DNA of 60,819 bases from CAZWTD01 sp964637345 (GTDB lineage Bacteria; Patescibacteriota; Patescibacteriia; HK-STAS-PATE-3): assembly GCA_964637345.1 (NCBI GenBank), contig CAZWTD010000005.1, forward strand, positions 1 to 60,819, read 5' to 3'. Position 1 is the stretch's first letter; every line of letters begins with the position of its first letter. The notes beneath the pieces were generated by a model. It did no database searches. It had not been told where the DNA came from and saw nothing but the letters and a program-made list of their open reading frames with translations. The position numbers were made by a program, and so were the translations under genes. Positions 20,107 to 28,555 of this stretch are shown here, one piece after another.

Positions 20107-22065
20107 ATGTTCGACGAAGAAGCCGTGCTTCAAAAAATGAAATGGTTGGATATGGCGTTCGCCATCGCCATGGCTTTAGGCGTGACTGTTTTCGGCGCCT
20201 GGGCTCTTCGGCAATACGAACTTCGGACAAACGTAGCAGCCGCACAACCAATACATGAATACGCGGATGGTACGGCGCTCTCGCTCCGCCTTTATGACGG
20301 CTACCTTCGTAGGGATGGAGCGTCGTCTTCCTACGGACCGCTACACCAAATACCTGAAACACGCGAGAGTTCTTGGATCCATCGTCTTCTTGGTATTTCA
20401 ACTGCATACGCTGCCGAGGTTCCAAGCTACTCGGCCGAACTTGTGAATCAAAACTATACCTTCGTCCGCGGACAACCAGGTCGCGCGTTTACCGCCGTTG
20501 CTGAATTCATGAACACCGGGACGGCTTCCTGGACCAACAGCGGCGAGCACTTCCTCGCCCTCAACGTCTCTGAGCCCGCAGGGCGAACGAGCGCGTTTCG
20601 CCACCCTTTTTGGTCGGAATATGCCTATCGCCCGACGCGTCTCCAACAGTCTATAGTCCGCCCCGGAGAAATCGGGCGCTTCGTCTTTGCGCTCCAGGTT
20701 CCGACTGAACCGGGTCGATACGTCGAACACTTCGGACTTGTGGCGGAAAACCTGACGTGGCTTCCGGGCGGCGATGTTCATTTAACTATTGTCGTTCCTC
20801 GGCCCTACGAGGCTCGCCTGGTCCAAGCAATGGCCGGATCAGTCACAATGAACCCTGGACAGGAAATCACCTTCTGGGCTGACTTTAAAAATGTTGGATC
20901 GGCTACCTGGACGAAAAACGGAGATCACTTCCTCGCGCTCAATGTCGCCGAACCCGCCGGACGCGAGAGTGTTTTTCGCCATCCCTTTTGGAATGAACAA
21001 TACTACCGGGCCGCCCGTCTGCTTCAAGACAGCGTCAAGCCTGGGGAAATCGGCCGCTTCCGCTTTGCGTTGAAGGCCCCGAATGAAACTGGCTTCCGAA
21101 TTGAAAGCTTCGGACTTGTGGCGGAAAACCTGACGTGGCTTCCGGGCGGCGTTCTTCGCCTCCCAATCCAGGTTGGTCAGGTTGAATCGCTTGGACAAGC
21201 CGAGGGCGAACCCCTTATTCGAGTCGGTATCACATCTGAACTCAATCCAATTGAAGTGCGCGCTAACGGTCGCCTGCGCATAAAAAAATCTACGGGAGCC
21301 CTTCTTGCCTCACTAAATACTGGCTCCGTCGCATCAGTTCGATACGAAAATAATCGCTATCGCTTAACCGCGAACGGAAAACAGTACAGCTCAGTCGAAC
21401 CGATTCGTTTTATCCCAGATTCCGCCTCGACAATTCTTGAGGCGAAAAACTACGAACACCGGCCGGGCTGGAATCCTGACCTCAACGATAATACCTTCCG
21501 CGGACTTCTTGAGGTGAACTTCGCAACCGCAACAAACCGTCTCTGGCTTATTAACGAGCTCCCGCTCGAAGCCTATCTTCGGGGGATCGCTGAAACCTCA
21601 AATGCATCTCCAAAAGAATTTCAGCGAACGCTCATTATTGCAGCGCGCTCCTACGCCTACTATCACATCCAACGCAACACGAAGCACGCCGACGAACACT
21701 TCACGGTCGACGCGACCTACGATCAGGTCTACCGCGGTTACGGATTCGAATCGCGCGCACAAAAAATTACCGAAGCCGTCCTCGCGACGAAAGGAAAAGT
21801 AGTTGCTCTCAATGGGACCCCAGTTATTACCCCCTACTACTCAAACTCAGACGGGCGAACGCGCTCCTGGGAAGAGGTTTGGGCTGGCGACCCGAAACCT
21901 TGGCTGGTGTCGGTTCCTGACCCGTGGTGCGCCGGAATGGAGCTCAACGGCCACGGCGTCGGACTCAGCGCAGTGGGCGCTATCGGCCAGGCGAATGAAG
22001 GAAAAAGCGCGAGTGAAATTCTCTCCTACTACTACCAAGGCACCGCCCTGAAGCAGCTCTACTAA
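20107..22065 (+). CDS. secreted SpoIID-domain protein with two FW/NBR1-like repeats
   Basis: 652 residues. A membrane anchor lies near 15-32 (AFAIAMALGVTVFGAWAL). Two similar repeats of about 115 residues follow (about 118-225 and 240-350), each with FxNTGTASWTNSGEHFLALN or FKNVGSATWTKNGDHFLALN, HPFW, PGEIGRFxFAL and FGLVAENLTWLPGG; these resemble immunoglobulin-like FW (NBR1) domains. The C-terminal 200 residues form a SpoIID domain (WLINELPLEAYLRGIAETSN, RSYAYYHIQ, SDGRTRSWEEVW, GHGVGLSAVGA), the fold of peptidoglycan lytic transglycosylase SpoIID. It probably acts on the cell wall at the outer face. Confidence 0.88.
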   Translation: MFDEEAVLQKMKWLDMAFAIAMALGVTVFGAWALRQYELRTNVAAAQPIHEYADGTALSLRLYDGYLRRDGASSSYGPLHQIPETRESSWIHRLLGISTAYAAEVPSYSAELVNQNYTFVRGQPGRAFTAVAEFMNTGTASWTNSGEHFLALNVSEPAGRTSAFRHPFWSEYAYRPTRLQQSIVRPGEIGRFVFALQVPTEPGRYVEHFGLVAENLTWLPGGDVHLTIVVPRPYEARLVQAMAGSVTMNPGQEITFWADFKNVGSATWTKNGDHFLALNVAEPAGRESVFRHPFWNEQYYRAARLLQDSVKPGEIGRFRFALKAPNETGFRIESFGLVAENLTWLPGGVLRLPIQVGQVESLGQAEGEPLIRVGITSELNPIEVRANGRLRIKKSTGALLASLNTGSVASVRYENNRYRLTANGKQYSSVEPIRFIPDSASTILEAKNYEHRPGWNPDLNDNTFRGLLEVNFATATNRLWLINELPLEAYLRGIAETSNASPKEFQRTLIIAARSYAYYHIQRNTKHADEHFTVDATYDQVYRGYGFESRAQKITEAVLATKGKVVALNGTPVITPYYSNSDGRTRSWEEVWAGDPKPWLVSVPDPWCAGMELNGHGVGLSAVGAIGQANEGKSASEILSYYYQGTALKQLY

Positions 22066-22128
22066 GGCTCAGCGTCCGAGCAGACGCCTCACCCTACCTG
22101 GAACTTAGGATTACCAGCAAAGCGGCAT

Positions 22129-22154
22129 AACTCCCAGCAAAAGGCGGGAGTTTT
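22129..22154 (+). terminator. terminator after the SpoIID gene
   Basis: Stem AACTCCC/GGGAGTT followed by TTTT (loop AGCAAAAGGC, partly pairing). Confidence 0.6.
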
Positions 22155-22163
22155 GCTCTACCC

Positions 22164-22192
22164 TTGAAAAAAAAGAAAGAATGGCGTAGACT
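22164..22192 (+). promoter_or_regulatory. promoter of the GHMP kinase gene
   Basis: TTGAAA (22164-22169), 17-base spacer, TAGACT (22187-22192). It overlaps a longer in-frame reading that would start at a TTG inside the -35 box, so the ATG at 22209 is the real start, about 10 nt from the transcript start. Confidence 0.6.
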
Positions 22193-22208
22193 AGAGAACA
22201 AATCGAAT

Positions 22209-24062
22209 ATGACCGAAGTTCCCAACACGTCGATCAGTCTTCGGGAGCGGCACGGAAAAACCTACCACGAGCTCTACTCGAGGTGTTTTCTCGTAACCTC
22301 CGCTCCGGCAACATTCTGCTGGGCCGGAGAATATACGCATCACATCGGCGCTCCAATCATCCTCCAAAACCTCCCCCTCCGCATTTCTGTCGGCCTGGAA
22401 CAACTCAAAGTAAACGGGCGCATTGAAATCGTTGATTTGATGTACGTACCATCGGTCGACCAATTCAAAAGCCAGATGAATCCGGTTCACCGAAAGAAGC
22501 TCGAACGCTACATAACCGAACTTTGCACAATGCACTTCGGGTCGCCCAACTTCCCCGGTCTCCGAATCCACTCCCTCTCGGAAGTCCCCTTCGGAAGCGG
22601 CTTAAGCGCTTCGGGGGCCTTTGCCTCGGCTCTCGCCGTCGCCTTACTCCTCGCGAACGGAAAACTCCAAAGCGCCGAGATCGCCGAATGGTCATCACTC
22701 CGCACGCCGCTCCTCCCACAAAATCGAGCTTTCGATAAAACCTTCCGCCTCGCATGGAAAATTGCCACCCTCCTTCATGACGGAATTTCAACCGGGAGCA
22801 CGGCCTTCAGTGCCCTTATTGGCTCCGTCTACCCCCTCGTCTACTACTCCGAGCGCCGGGGCGGGCTTACACTCACGTCAGAAGACCCGCGGGTTCCGCT
22901 GAATGTTCGAGAGAACTATCAGCTCCTCGATCGGCTTTTCTACGGCGGAATTAAGCTCGATGAACTTTTTGGCTGGAAGGATCAGCCGACGTGGCCGGTC
23001 GATTGCTACCTCATCTACTCAGGAAAGCGCGGCGGAGGCCGGCTCACAAAGAGCGTCGGGGAGATCGATGATACGCTTGCAGAAATCGGGGCGATGCTCG
23101 ACCGATCCTTTGGGTTCACGAAATCGGAACCGAACGCATTCACGCCGTTGTTCTACCAGCTCTTTCAAAAAGAAGGACCTGAGGGAATGCGGATGAACTA
23201 CTTGGGAACACCGGCGGTATTGGTGCTCCAGGTCTTATACGGCCTCCGAGAAATATTTGAGCTCGGAAGCTCAGAACGCTCGATCCATAATCTCCTTGAG
23301 GCGCTCAACTGGTTCCACGATTCGATGAAATTTCTCGGACGGTGGACGCCGGAAATCGACTCGATGACATCAACGCTCCGTACGCGTCTCCCGGAAAGCC
23401 TCGGAATAGACGAAGTTGGAGTAAAGATGACTGGATCAGGTCGGGGCGGCGACCTGTTAGTTGTTACCGCTTCAGACGGCGCGCAAGAAACTATTGAGGC
23501 AGAAGTTCAGCATCTTCGCACTACGTCTCATCGCGGCGCCTGGCTTGATTACGCCTCCCCTCGAGATGGCTGGGAGGATCGGGGAATACTCATTGAACAG
23601 TATTTGAAGGAATCACTCTACTCCCCCTTCGTAACAAAGGGGAGCGTCGTACTCTCCGTTTTTTCTCAACAAGGCCAATCAAGCATCACGTTATCCCTCG
23701 AAGAGTTTGAACGTACAAAAATGCGTTTCCCGCTTTTTATTGATTCGACAACGGATGAACTCTCGATTCTCGGCCGCGTCTTAACCTCAAAACAGTTAAA
23801 GTCTTCAAAAGCTACCGTAGCTTTTCTCAATATTCTCCTCAGCCGCATAGGTCAGATTCTTCCAAAGAGCGACCTACCAACAAACTCCTACACGGTCGAC
23901 CGCAATGAACTCCAAAGCAAAATCATCGGTCCGCTGCAAACGGTCCTCCGCCGAACCCTAAAACAAATTCTCCCCTTATCGGTTCGCGGTCCGGTTCGGC
24001 AGTATACCGTTACCCTCAACTCGCCCCCCTTCGATATCGTTTTGCTGTCCCGCCGAGTGTAA
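22209..24062 (+). CDS. GHMP-superfamily kinase with long C-terminal extension
   Basis: 617 residues from ATG 22209. The first 330 residues show a GHMP fold: SAPATFCWAGEYTHHIGAPIIL (the entry motif of galactokinase-like and heptose kinases), ATP loop LSEVPFGSGLSASGAFASAL, and KMTGSGRGGDLLVV as the third motif, shifted far down the chain (about residue 395). GHMP kinases are usually 300-400 residues; the last 200 residues here, with VTKGSVVLSVFSQQGQSSIT, are not recognised. Substrate likely a sugar or sugar derivative. Between motifs 2 and 3 a large insertion is present. Confidence 0.8.
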   Translation: MTEVPNTSISLRERHGKTYHELYSRCFLVTSAPATFCWAGEYTHHIGAPIILQNLPLRISVGLEQLKVNGRIEIVDLMYVPSVDQFKSQMNPVHRKKLERYITELCTMHFGSPNFPGLRIHSLSEVPFGSGLSASGAFASALAVALLLANGKLQSAEIAEWSSLRTPLLPQNRAFDKTFRLAWKIATLLHDGISTGSTAFSALIGSVYPLVYYSERRGGLTLTSEDPRVPLNVRENYQLLDRLFYGGIKLDELFGWKDQPTWPVDCYLIYSGKRGGGRLTKSVGEIDDTLAEIGAMLDRSFGFTKSEPNAFTPLFYQLFQKEGPEGMRMNYLGTPAVLVLQVLYGLREIFELGSSERSIHNLLEALNWFHDSMKFLGRWTPEIDSMTSTLRTRLPESLGIDEVGVKMTGSGRGGDLLVVTASDGAQETIEAEVQHLRTTSHRGAWLDYASPRDGWEDRGILIEQYLKESLYSPFVTKGSVVLSVFSQQGQSSITLSLEEFERTKMRFPLFIDSTTDELSILGRVLTSKQLKSSKATVAFLNILLSRIGQILPKSDLPTNSYTVDRNELQSKIIGPLQTVLRRTLKQILPLSVRGPVRQYTVTLNSPPFDIVLLSRRV

Positions 24063-24076
24063 CGTCGACTACCCCC

Positions 24077-24109
24077 AAAGCCGCTCTCCGATAGTCTTCG
24101 GCTTTTTTT
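24077..24109 (+). terminator. intrinsic terminator after the GHMP kinase
   Basis: AAAGCCG pairing with CGGCTTT and a seven-T run. Confidence 0.85.
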
Positions 24110-24213
24110 CCGTAGTCTTCCGGACCGCTTCGGAGGACACTGTTCGCGTACCCTGCGGGCTCGTTGACAAGCGATAAACCAAGGTCTGACCCATCAAGTC
24201 AAGGAGGAAGAGT

Positions 24214-24390
24214 ATGTGCTTGGAAATCATCGCGGCTATCGGCGCCGGAGTCTGGGCGCTCAAGAAAGTTGGAGAAGCCATTGCTGAGGACGCTGAGGCG
24301 AAGCAGGCAAGCTGCGATCATCACATGGTCGGCAGCCGCTGCATCAGTTGCGGCTACGAAGAGCCCAGCGACGAAGTCAACTACGGCTAG
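24214..24390 (+). CDS. tiny zinc-ribbon-like protein, paralogue 1
   Basis: 58 residues: MCLEIIAAIGAGVWALKKVG, then an acidic linker and CDHHMVGSRCISCGYEEP. AAGGAGGAAG lies seven bases upstream. Cys34, His36/37, Cys43 and Cys46 could hold a metal. The N terminus is a short hydrophobic helix after Met-Cys. Clearly related to the gene at 24591 (same layout, same CDH...CxSCG core), with an unrelated tiny gene between. Function unknown. Confidence 0.65.
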   Translation: MCLEIIAAIGAGVWALKKVGEAIAEDAEAKQASCDHHMVGSRCISCGYEEPSDEVNYG

Positions 24391-24408
24391 ACGGCCGAAG
24401 GAGGGGCT

Positions 24409-24579
24409 ATGTGCTACGCCCGACGCTGTCCGACGTGCGGACGTCTCTTGACCTGCACAGAACACTGTGAACATGACGACCTCGACGACGACAAGGACCT
24501 GGAGAGCAACCTCTCTGATGTTCCCGGCCCGATCCTCACCCCCCACCCGACCATCGCTCCGCGCGATCGTCGAAACTAA
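24409..24579 (+). CDS. tiny Cys-rich acidic protein
   Basis: 56 residues: MCYARRCPTCGRLLTCTEHC followed by EHDDLDDDKDLESN and a Pro-rich end. AAGGAGGGG lies before the ATG. The CPTC...CTEHC spacing is a plausible zinc knuckle. It lies 18 bases after the preceding gene and 11 before the next, so the three are one operon. Confidence 0.65.
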   Translation: MCYARRCPTCGRLLTCTEHCEHDDLDDDKDLESNLSDVPGPILTPHPTIAPRDRRN

Positions 24580-24590
24580 AGGAGGGCGCC

Positions 24591-24767
24591 ATGTGCCTAC
24601 CAATCGTTCTCGTTGCGCTCGCCGCCGGCTTGGGCATTAAGGCGCTCGCCGACGAGATCAACAACACGAAGCAGGAGAACTGCGACCACTTCTACATCGG
24701 ATCAAACCACGTCTGCCAAAGCTGCGGGAAGCAAGATCCGAGCTTCCTGGAGGATTCCGGAGCCTAG
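24591..24767 (+). CDS. tiny zinc-ribbon-like protein, paralogue 2
   Basis: 58 residues: MCLPIVLVALAAGLGIKALA, linker, then CDHFYIGSNHVCQSCGKQDP. AGGAGGGC precedes the ATG. Same length and architecture as the gene at 24214: Met-Cys-Leu, hydrophobic helix, CDH and CxSCG. A membrane-proximal metal-binding micro-protein is likely. Confidence 0.65.
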   Translation: MCLPIVLVALAAGLGIKALADEINNTKQENCDHFYIGSNHVCQSCGKQDPSFLEDSGA

Positions 24768-24815
24768 TCCGAGGTTTCGGAAGTAACCCAAGACCCCCAA
24801 CCCACGGAGGAACCT

Positions 24816-25010
24816 ATGGAACCCCTCGCCCCGATCAACCCAGGTCAGACCTTCAACATCTTTCAGAACGGGCATCTGACCCAGGTTCAGCACCACGGGT
24901 ACGGCGTCGACGTCGTCGATCACTTCGATCACGGCCCGCAGCCGCTGCCCTGCCACATCGTCCACCACATCGGCCCGAACGGGGACGTCGACCTCGACAT
25001 CACCCGCTAG
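24816..25010 (+). CDS. small His-rich hypothetical protein
   Basis: 64 residues, His-rich (VQHHGYGVDVVDHFDHGPQP), with GGAGGA eight bases before the ATG. No family recognised. It is last in the run of tiny genes, followed by a strong terminator. Confidence 0.6.
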   Translation: MEPLAPINPGQTFNIFQNGHLTQVQHHGYGVDVVDHFDHGPQPLPCHIVHHIGPNGDVDLDITR

Positions 25011-25019
25011 CACTTTCCC

Positions 25020-25047
25020 GCCCCGCACCAATCCATTGGTGCGGGGC
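25020..25047 (+). terminator. terminator of the tiny-gene cluster
   Basis: Perfect 12-bp stem GCCCCGCACCAA/TTGGTGCGGGGC with loop TCCA. A second hairpin (GCGCTCC/GGAGCGC, 25071-25100) stands downstream and may serve the convergent gene. Confidence 0.75.
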
Positions 25048-25122
25048 CCTTCATTCATATACGAAAACGCGCTCCTCATCCGCTTGGATGTGGAGCGCGT
25101 CTGAATGAACAGCGCTCTTCGC

Positions 25123-25557
25123 TCATGCGGCCGTAGCCTGTCTGATCGAGCGAAGGCGAAGCCCTTGCGATCCGTCGACATTCTCTTGAACGAAATTGAG
25201 GAACTGCGCGAGGCAACCCTCGCAAGCCCAGCTCCGATCACCGAAGAGACGGCCGAGCGAATCGCGGATCAACGTGATCTGCGTCGAGACGTCAGGTAGC
25301 TGCTGATCTCCCCTCCAGCACTCAACGCCGGACACCCGGAAGGTACTTGCTGTCCCGTTTTTCCCGCAGAAGGAACACTTCCCAGTATCGTGGGAAATTC
25401 GATCCACGACGCAGACAACCCGATGCGGAACCGGCTCACGCTCGCCGCCCGGCCGGGACGCAGGATCATGAAAGACCGTCGTGAGTTCAACCCGGTAGTC
25501 TTTCCCGTCAAACACAGACGCGGGAATAATCACCTGCTCCATTCCACTCATATTCAC
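25123..25557 (-). CDS. small zinc-binding hypothetical protein
   Basis: 144 residues from the GTG at 25557, chosen because GGGAGG lies five bases upstream; a longer frame exists without Shine-Dalgarno. Contains KCSFCGK (about 73-79) and a second pair WACEGCLAQF (about 118-127): two CxxC knuckles. Family not recognised. A stand-alone cassette in style and convergent with the tiny-gene cluster. Confidence 0.65.
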   Translation of the reverse strand: MNMSGMEQVIIPASVFDGKDYRVELTTVFHDPASRPGGEREPVPHRVVCVVDRISHDTGKCSFCGKNGTASTFRVSGVECWRGDQQLPDVSTQITLIRDSLGRLFGDRSWACEGCLAQFLNFVQENVDGSQGLRLRSIRQATAA

Positions 25558-25633
25558 GGCTTCCTCCCATGCCAAAGAACACCTCAGGGCTTGATGCAGA
25601 CCTACCCTACGGTGGAGAACCAAATTCGTCAAG

Positions 25634-26659
25634 CTACTCAATCAACATCGCGTCGCCAAAAGAGTAAAATCGGTACTTTCGACGAACCGCTTCCTGATAA
25701 GCACGAAGGACTCTCGTTCGTCCGGCAAAGGCTGAAACGAGCATGAGGAGCGTCGACTCGGGAAGGTGAAAATTCGTAATCATCCCATCGACGAAGTGAA
25801 AACGATACCCGGGCAAGATAAAGGTTCGAACCCACTTTTTCGCGCCGAGGCTTCGGCGCGGCAAACTCTCAAGCGTGCGAACGCTCGTTGTGCCAACGGC
25901 AATAATGCGCCGGCCTTCTTTATGTGCCTGAAGGAGGCGCTGGTGCGTCGCTGGGTCAACCTCAATCCATTCAGGGTGTAAACGATGCTTCCGGACATCT
26001 GTAACCTTTACGGGGGCGAAAGTTCCGTAGCCAACGTGAAGCGTGACGCGCTCGATTTGAACACCACGCCGACGCAAAGCAGCAAATAGCCCTTTCGTAA
26101 AATGTAGTCCAGCGGTCGGGGCCGCTACCGAACCGCTCTTCGTAGCGTACACGGTTTGATACTCTGTCAGATTCGACCGTCGCCTAATATACGGCGGAGT
26201 TGGAACAGAACCAAGCCGCTGTAGCGCGATTGCAAAAGAACGACCCGAACGATTGAACCGGACTTCCCAGCGCCCCCCATCGAGCTGCTTCACAACTGTT
26301 GCCCGAAGACTCACTCTTTCGCGCTGAGAGCGTCGAAACAGGATCTCTTGTCCACGTCGCCGTACCTTCCCTCCGATAAGGCATTCCCAAACGCCCGGCT
26401 GAGCAGCGCGCAAGAGAAACACTTCGAGTTTACCTCCGCTCGCTTTATAGCCAATAAGTCGAGCGGGAAAAACTTTCGTATCATTCAGTACCAAGACATC
26501 ACCTGGTTGTAGAAGTGTAGGGAGATCAAAAAAGCGCCGATGCGTAAGGCGGCCGCTTTTCCGATTAAGCTGGAGAAGGCGAGAGTGGTCCCTTGGACGA
26601 GCCGGCGACTGAGCGATCCGATCTTCAGGGAGTTTGTAGAAAAAATCCGAACGCTTCAC
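25634..26659 (-). CDS. queA: S-adenosylmethionine:tRNA ribosyltransferase-isomerase
   Basis: 341 residues, normal length. Conserved start FFYKLPEDRIAQSPARPRDHSRLL, GDVLVLNDTKVFPARLIG, VAAPTAGLHFT and the C-terminal ILPGYRFHFVDGMITNFHLP with STLLMLVSAFAG. It makes epoxyqueuosine in the wobble base of tRNAs for Asp, Asn, His and Tyr. It overlaps the PH-domain gene by four bases. No other queuosine gene is in the window. Confidence 0.97.
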   Translation of the reverse strand: MKRSDFFYKLPEDRIAQSPARPRDHSRLLQLNRKSGRLTHRRFFDLPTLLQPGDVLVLNDTKVFPARLIGYKASGGKLEVFLLRAAQPGVWECLIGGKVRRRGQEILFRRSQRERVSLRATVVKQLDGGRWEVRFNRSGRSFAIALQRLGSVPTPPYIRRRSNLTEYQTVYATKSGSVAAPTAGLHFTKGLFAALRRRGVQIERVTLHVGYGTFAPVKVTDVRKHRLHPEWIEVDPATHQRLLQAHKEGRRIIAVGTTSVRTLESLPRRSLGAKKWVRTFILPGYRFHFVDGMITNFHLPESTLLMLVSAFAGRTRVLRAYQEAVRRKYRFYSFGDAMLIE

Positions 26660-27243
26660 GTGCTTCTCTTCGTCGGCTGGACAAGTTCAACGCGCTGAAC
26701 TGCATCCGGGTGTTCCTGCATCCACCGATCATGGGCCTCGAGTATCTTCTGAGCAACGTGATTGGGATTTGGAATTTCTTCAAAAATAAACTGTGTCTCG
26801 GCCCCGGCAGTCTGGATCTGAACGTATCCGTAGTTTAAAAAAGTGGCGATCTTTCCTTTCTGCACGCTCGTGACGTCTTGAATTTTTGAAAGGCGCTGCT
26901 CGGCTGTTACCCGAGAAAAGAGCCCTCGCTGTTCCATGCTGACTATGCGCTCGGTTGTGAGAATCCACACATCAAGGTAGTAGTCGACCCAGGCGGTAAA
27001 CAGAAAGAGCCAGGCCATCAGCGCGTAAAGGCTTAAGCCAATCGTGAGTAAGGCGCGCTGAAGATTTCCCGTCCAGTTGAGAAAATCCGGATTCATTGCA
27101 TTCACGAGAAAATACACCGCGAAAGGAACGGCAAGGAGCAGGAGAAAAACGAGAAAAATACGAAATAGAATCCAGGGGTGCCGGCGCAGCAGAAGAATTG
27201 TTTTTTCGTTCGGTTGTGCGTTCGGAAGGCGAAAGGAAATCAT
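26656..27243 (-). CDS. membrane protein with bacterial PH domain
   Basis: 195 residues. Two membrane segments (about 27-49 and 66-90) followed by a PH-like domain: YYLDVWILTTERIVSMEQRG, QRLSKIQDVTSVQKG, FLNYGYVQIQTAGAETQFIF. This is the YdbS/DUF304 pattern. Start at 27243. Function unknown; often with membrane stress genes. Confidence 0.85.
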   Translation of the reverse strand: MISFRLPNAQPNEKTILLLRRHPWILFRIFLVFLLLLAVPFAVYFLVNAMNPDFLNWTGNLQRALLTIGLSLYALMAWLFLFTAWVDYYLDVWILTTERIVSMEQRGLFSRVTAEQRLSKIQDVTSVQKGKIATFLNYGYVQIQTAGAETQFIFEEIPNPNHVAQKILEAHDRWMQEHPDAVQRVELVQPTKRST

Positions 27244-27248
27244 ACAAT

Positions 27249-27494
27249 CTACAGTGAAAGAGAAACTGGCAATTCAATAACAATCATTTCTGACCAATCA
27301 ATCTGTTGAAGTTCAGTATAGCTGATGAAGAGAATAAGCGCGGTCACGGCGAGAAAAACGAAGGTAACCGTCGTGGTCGTTCCGTTCACAAAACCAAAGC
27401 GGGCGATGTGATACAGATCAAAAAACGCCAAAAGCGCGAATAGCCCGATCAGGCCAAGGTAGAGATAGAGGAAGATGCTGTACGGAATTTCCAT
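27249..27494 (-). CDS. small two-segment membrane protein
   Basis: 81 residues from the ATG at 27494 (MEIPYSIFLYLYLGLIGLFA). Two hydrophobic helices with FFDLYHIARFGF between. In line with ruvB and the PH-domain gene, five bases upstream of the latter. Family not recognised. Confidence 0.6.
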   Translation of the reverse strand: MEIPYSIFLYLYLGLIGLFALLAFFDLYHIARFGFVNGTTTTVTFVFLAVTALILFISYTELQQIDWSEMIVIELPVSLSL

Positions 27495-27532
27495 ACCTTT
27501 AGTGTAGCGCGCTACACAGTACTCAAGCAAAC

Positions 27533-28552
27533 CTAAACGAGCGTTTGTTGGTTTTCGCTCGGCGGCGTTAATCCGAGGTGTCGATAGGCGGCTGGGGTCG
27601 CGGTCCGTCCGCGCGGGGTCCGGGCGAGAAAACCGAGTTGAAGAAGGAAAGGTTCGTAGACGTCTTCAATGGAATCCATCTCCTCGCCGATTGCCGCGGC
27701 GATCGCGTTCAGACCGACTGGACCGCCATTATACCTCTCAATAATTGTCGCGAGAATCCGCCGGTCGATTTCATCGAGCCCAAGTTGGTCAATTTCAAGA
27801 AGCTTCAGCGCCTCATTAGCCAGCGTCTTCGTAATCTGGCCATCCCCCTTCATGTCAGCGTAGTCCCGCACACGCTTCAAAAGACGATTCGCAATCCGCG
27901 GAGTTCGTCGCGCCCGCGTTGAAAGCTCTTGAGTCGCCTCTTCATCGATCGCAACTCCGAGGATGCGAGCCGACCGATGAAGAATTTCAGCGATGTCAGC
28001 GTCTGTATAGAAATCGAGGCGGTAGGTTAATCCGAAGCGATCGCGAAGCGGCGAAGAGAGAAGACTCACCCTCGTCGTCGCGCCGACGAGGGTAAACTTC
28101 GGAAGTTCAAGTCGGACAGTCCGCGCCGAGGGTCCTTTCCCGATGATGATATCAAGGCAGTAGTCTTCCATCGCCGGATAGAGGACTTCCTCAATCGTCC
28201 GATTCAGCCGGTGCATCTCGTCGATGAACAGCACGTCGCCGTCCTGCAGGTTTGTTAAAATCGCAGCCAGATCCCCGGCCCGCTCCAGCGCCGGGCCCGA
28301 GGTTACGCGAATGCTCGCTCCAAGCTCTTCGGAAATAATATGCGCGAGGGTCGTCTTTCCTAAGCCCGGCGCACCGTGCAGAAGCACGTGGTCTAAGGGA
28401 TGACCCCGCTTCTTTGAAGCGCCAAGCGCGATCATCAAATTCTCTTTCACCTTCCCCTGCCCAATATATTCCGAAAGCCGCTTCGGCCGGAGCGTCAGGT
28501 CGAGAGAGGCGTCTTCAGTCTTCGCGTTTGCGGTGACGAGACGATCACTCAT
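27533..28552 (-). CDS. ruvB: Holliday junction branch-migration ATPase RuvB
   Basis: 339 residues. LRPKRLSEYIGQGKVKENL, Walker A GAPGLGKTTLAH, Walker B DVLFIDEMHRL, GPSARTVRLELPKFTLVGATTR and the winged-helix end TPRGRTATPAAYRHLGL are all present. Four bases after the NIF3-family gene. Confidence 0.98.
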   Translation of the reverse strand: MSDRLVTANAKTEDASLDLTLRPKRLSEYIGQGKVKENLMIALGASKKRGHPLDHVLLHGAPGLGKTTLAHIISEELGASIRVTSGPALERAGDLAAILTNLQDGDVLFIDEMHRLNRTIEEVLYPAMEDYCLDIIIGKGPSARTVRLELPKFTLVGATTRVSLLSSPLRDRFGLTYRLDFYTDADIAEILHRSARILGVAIDEEATQELSTRARRTPRIANRLLKRVRDYADMKGDGQITKTLANEALKLLEIDQLGLDEIDRRILATIIERYNGGPVGLNAIAAAIGEEMDSIEDVYEPFLLQLGFLARTPRGRTATPAAYRHLGLTPPSENQQTLV

Positions 28553-28555
28553 ACG

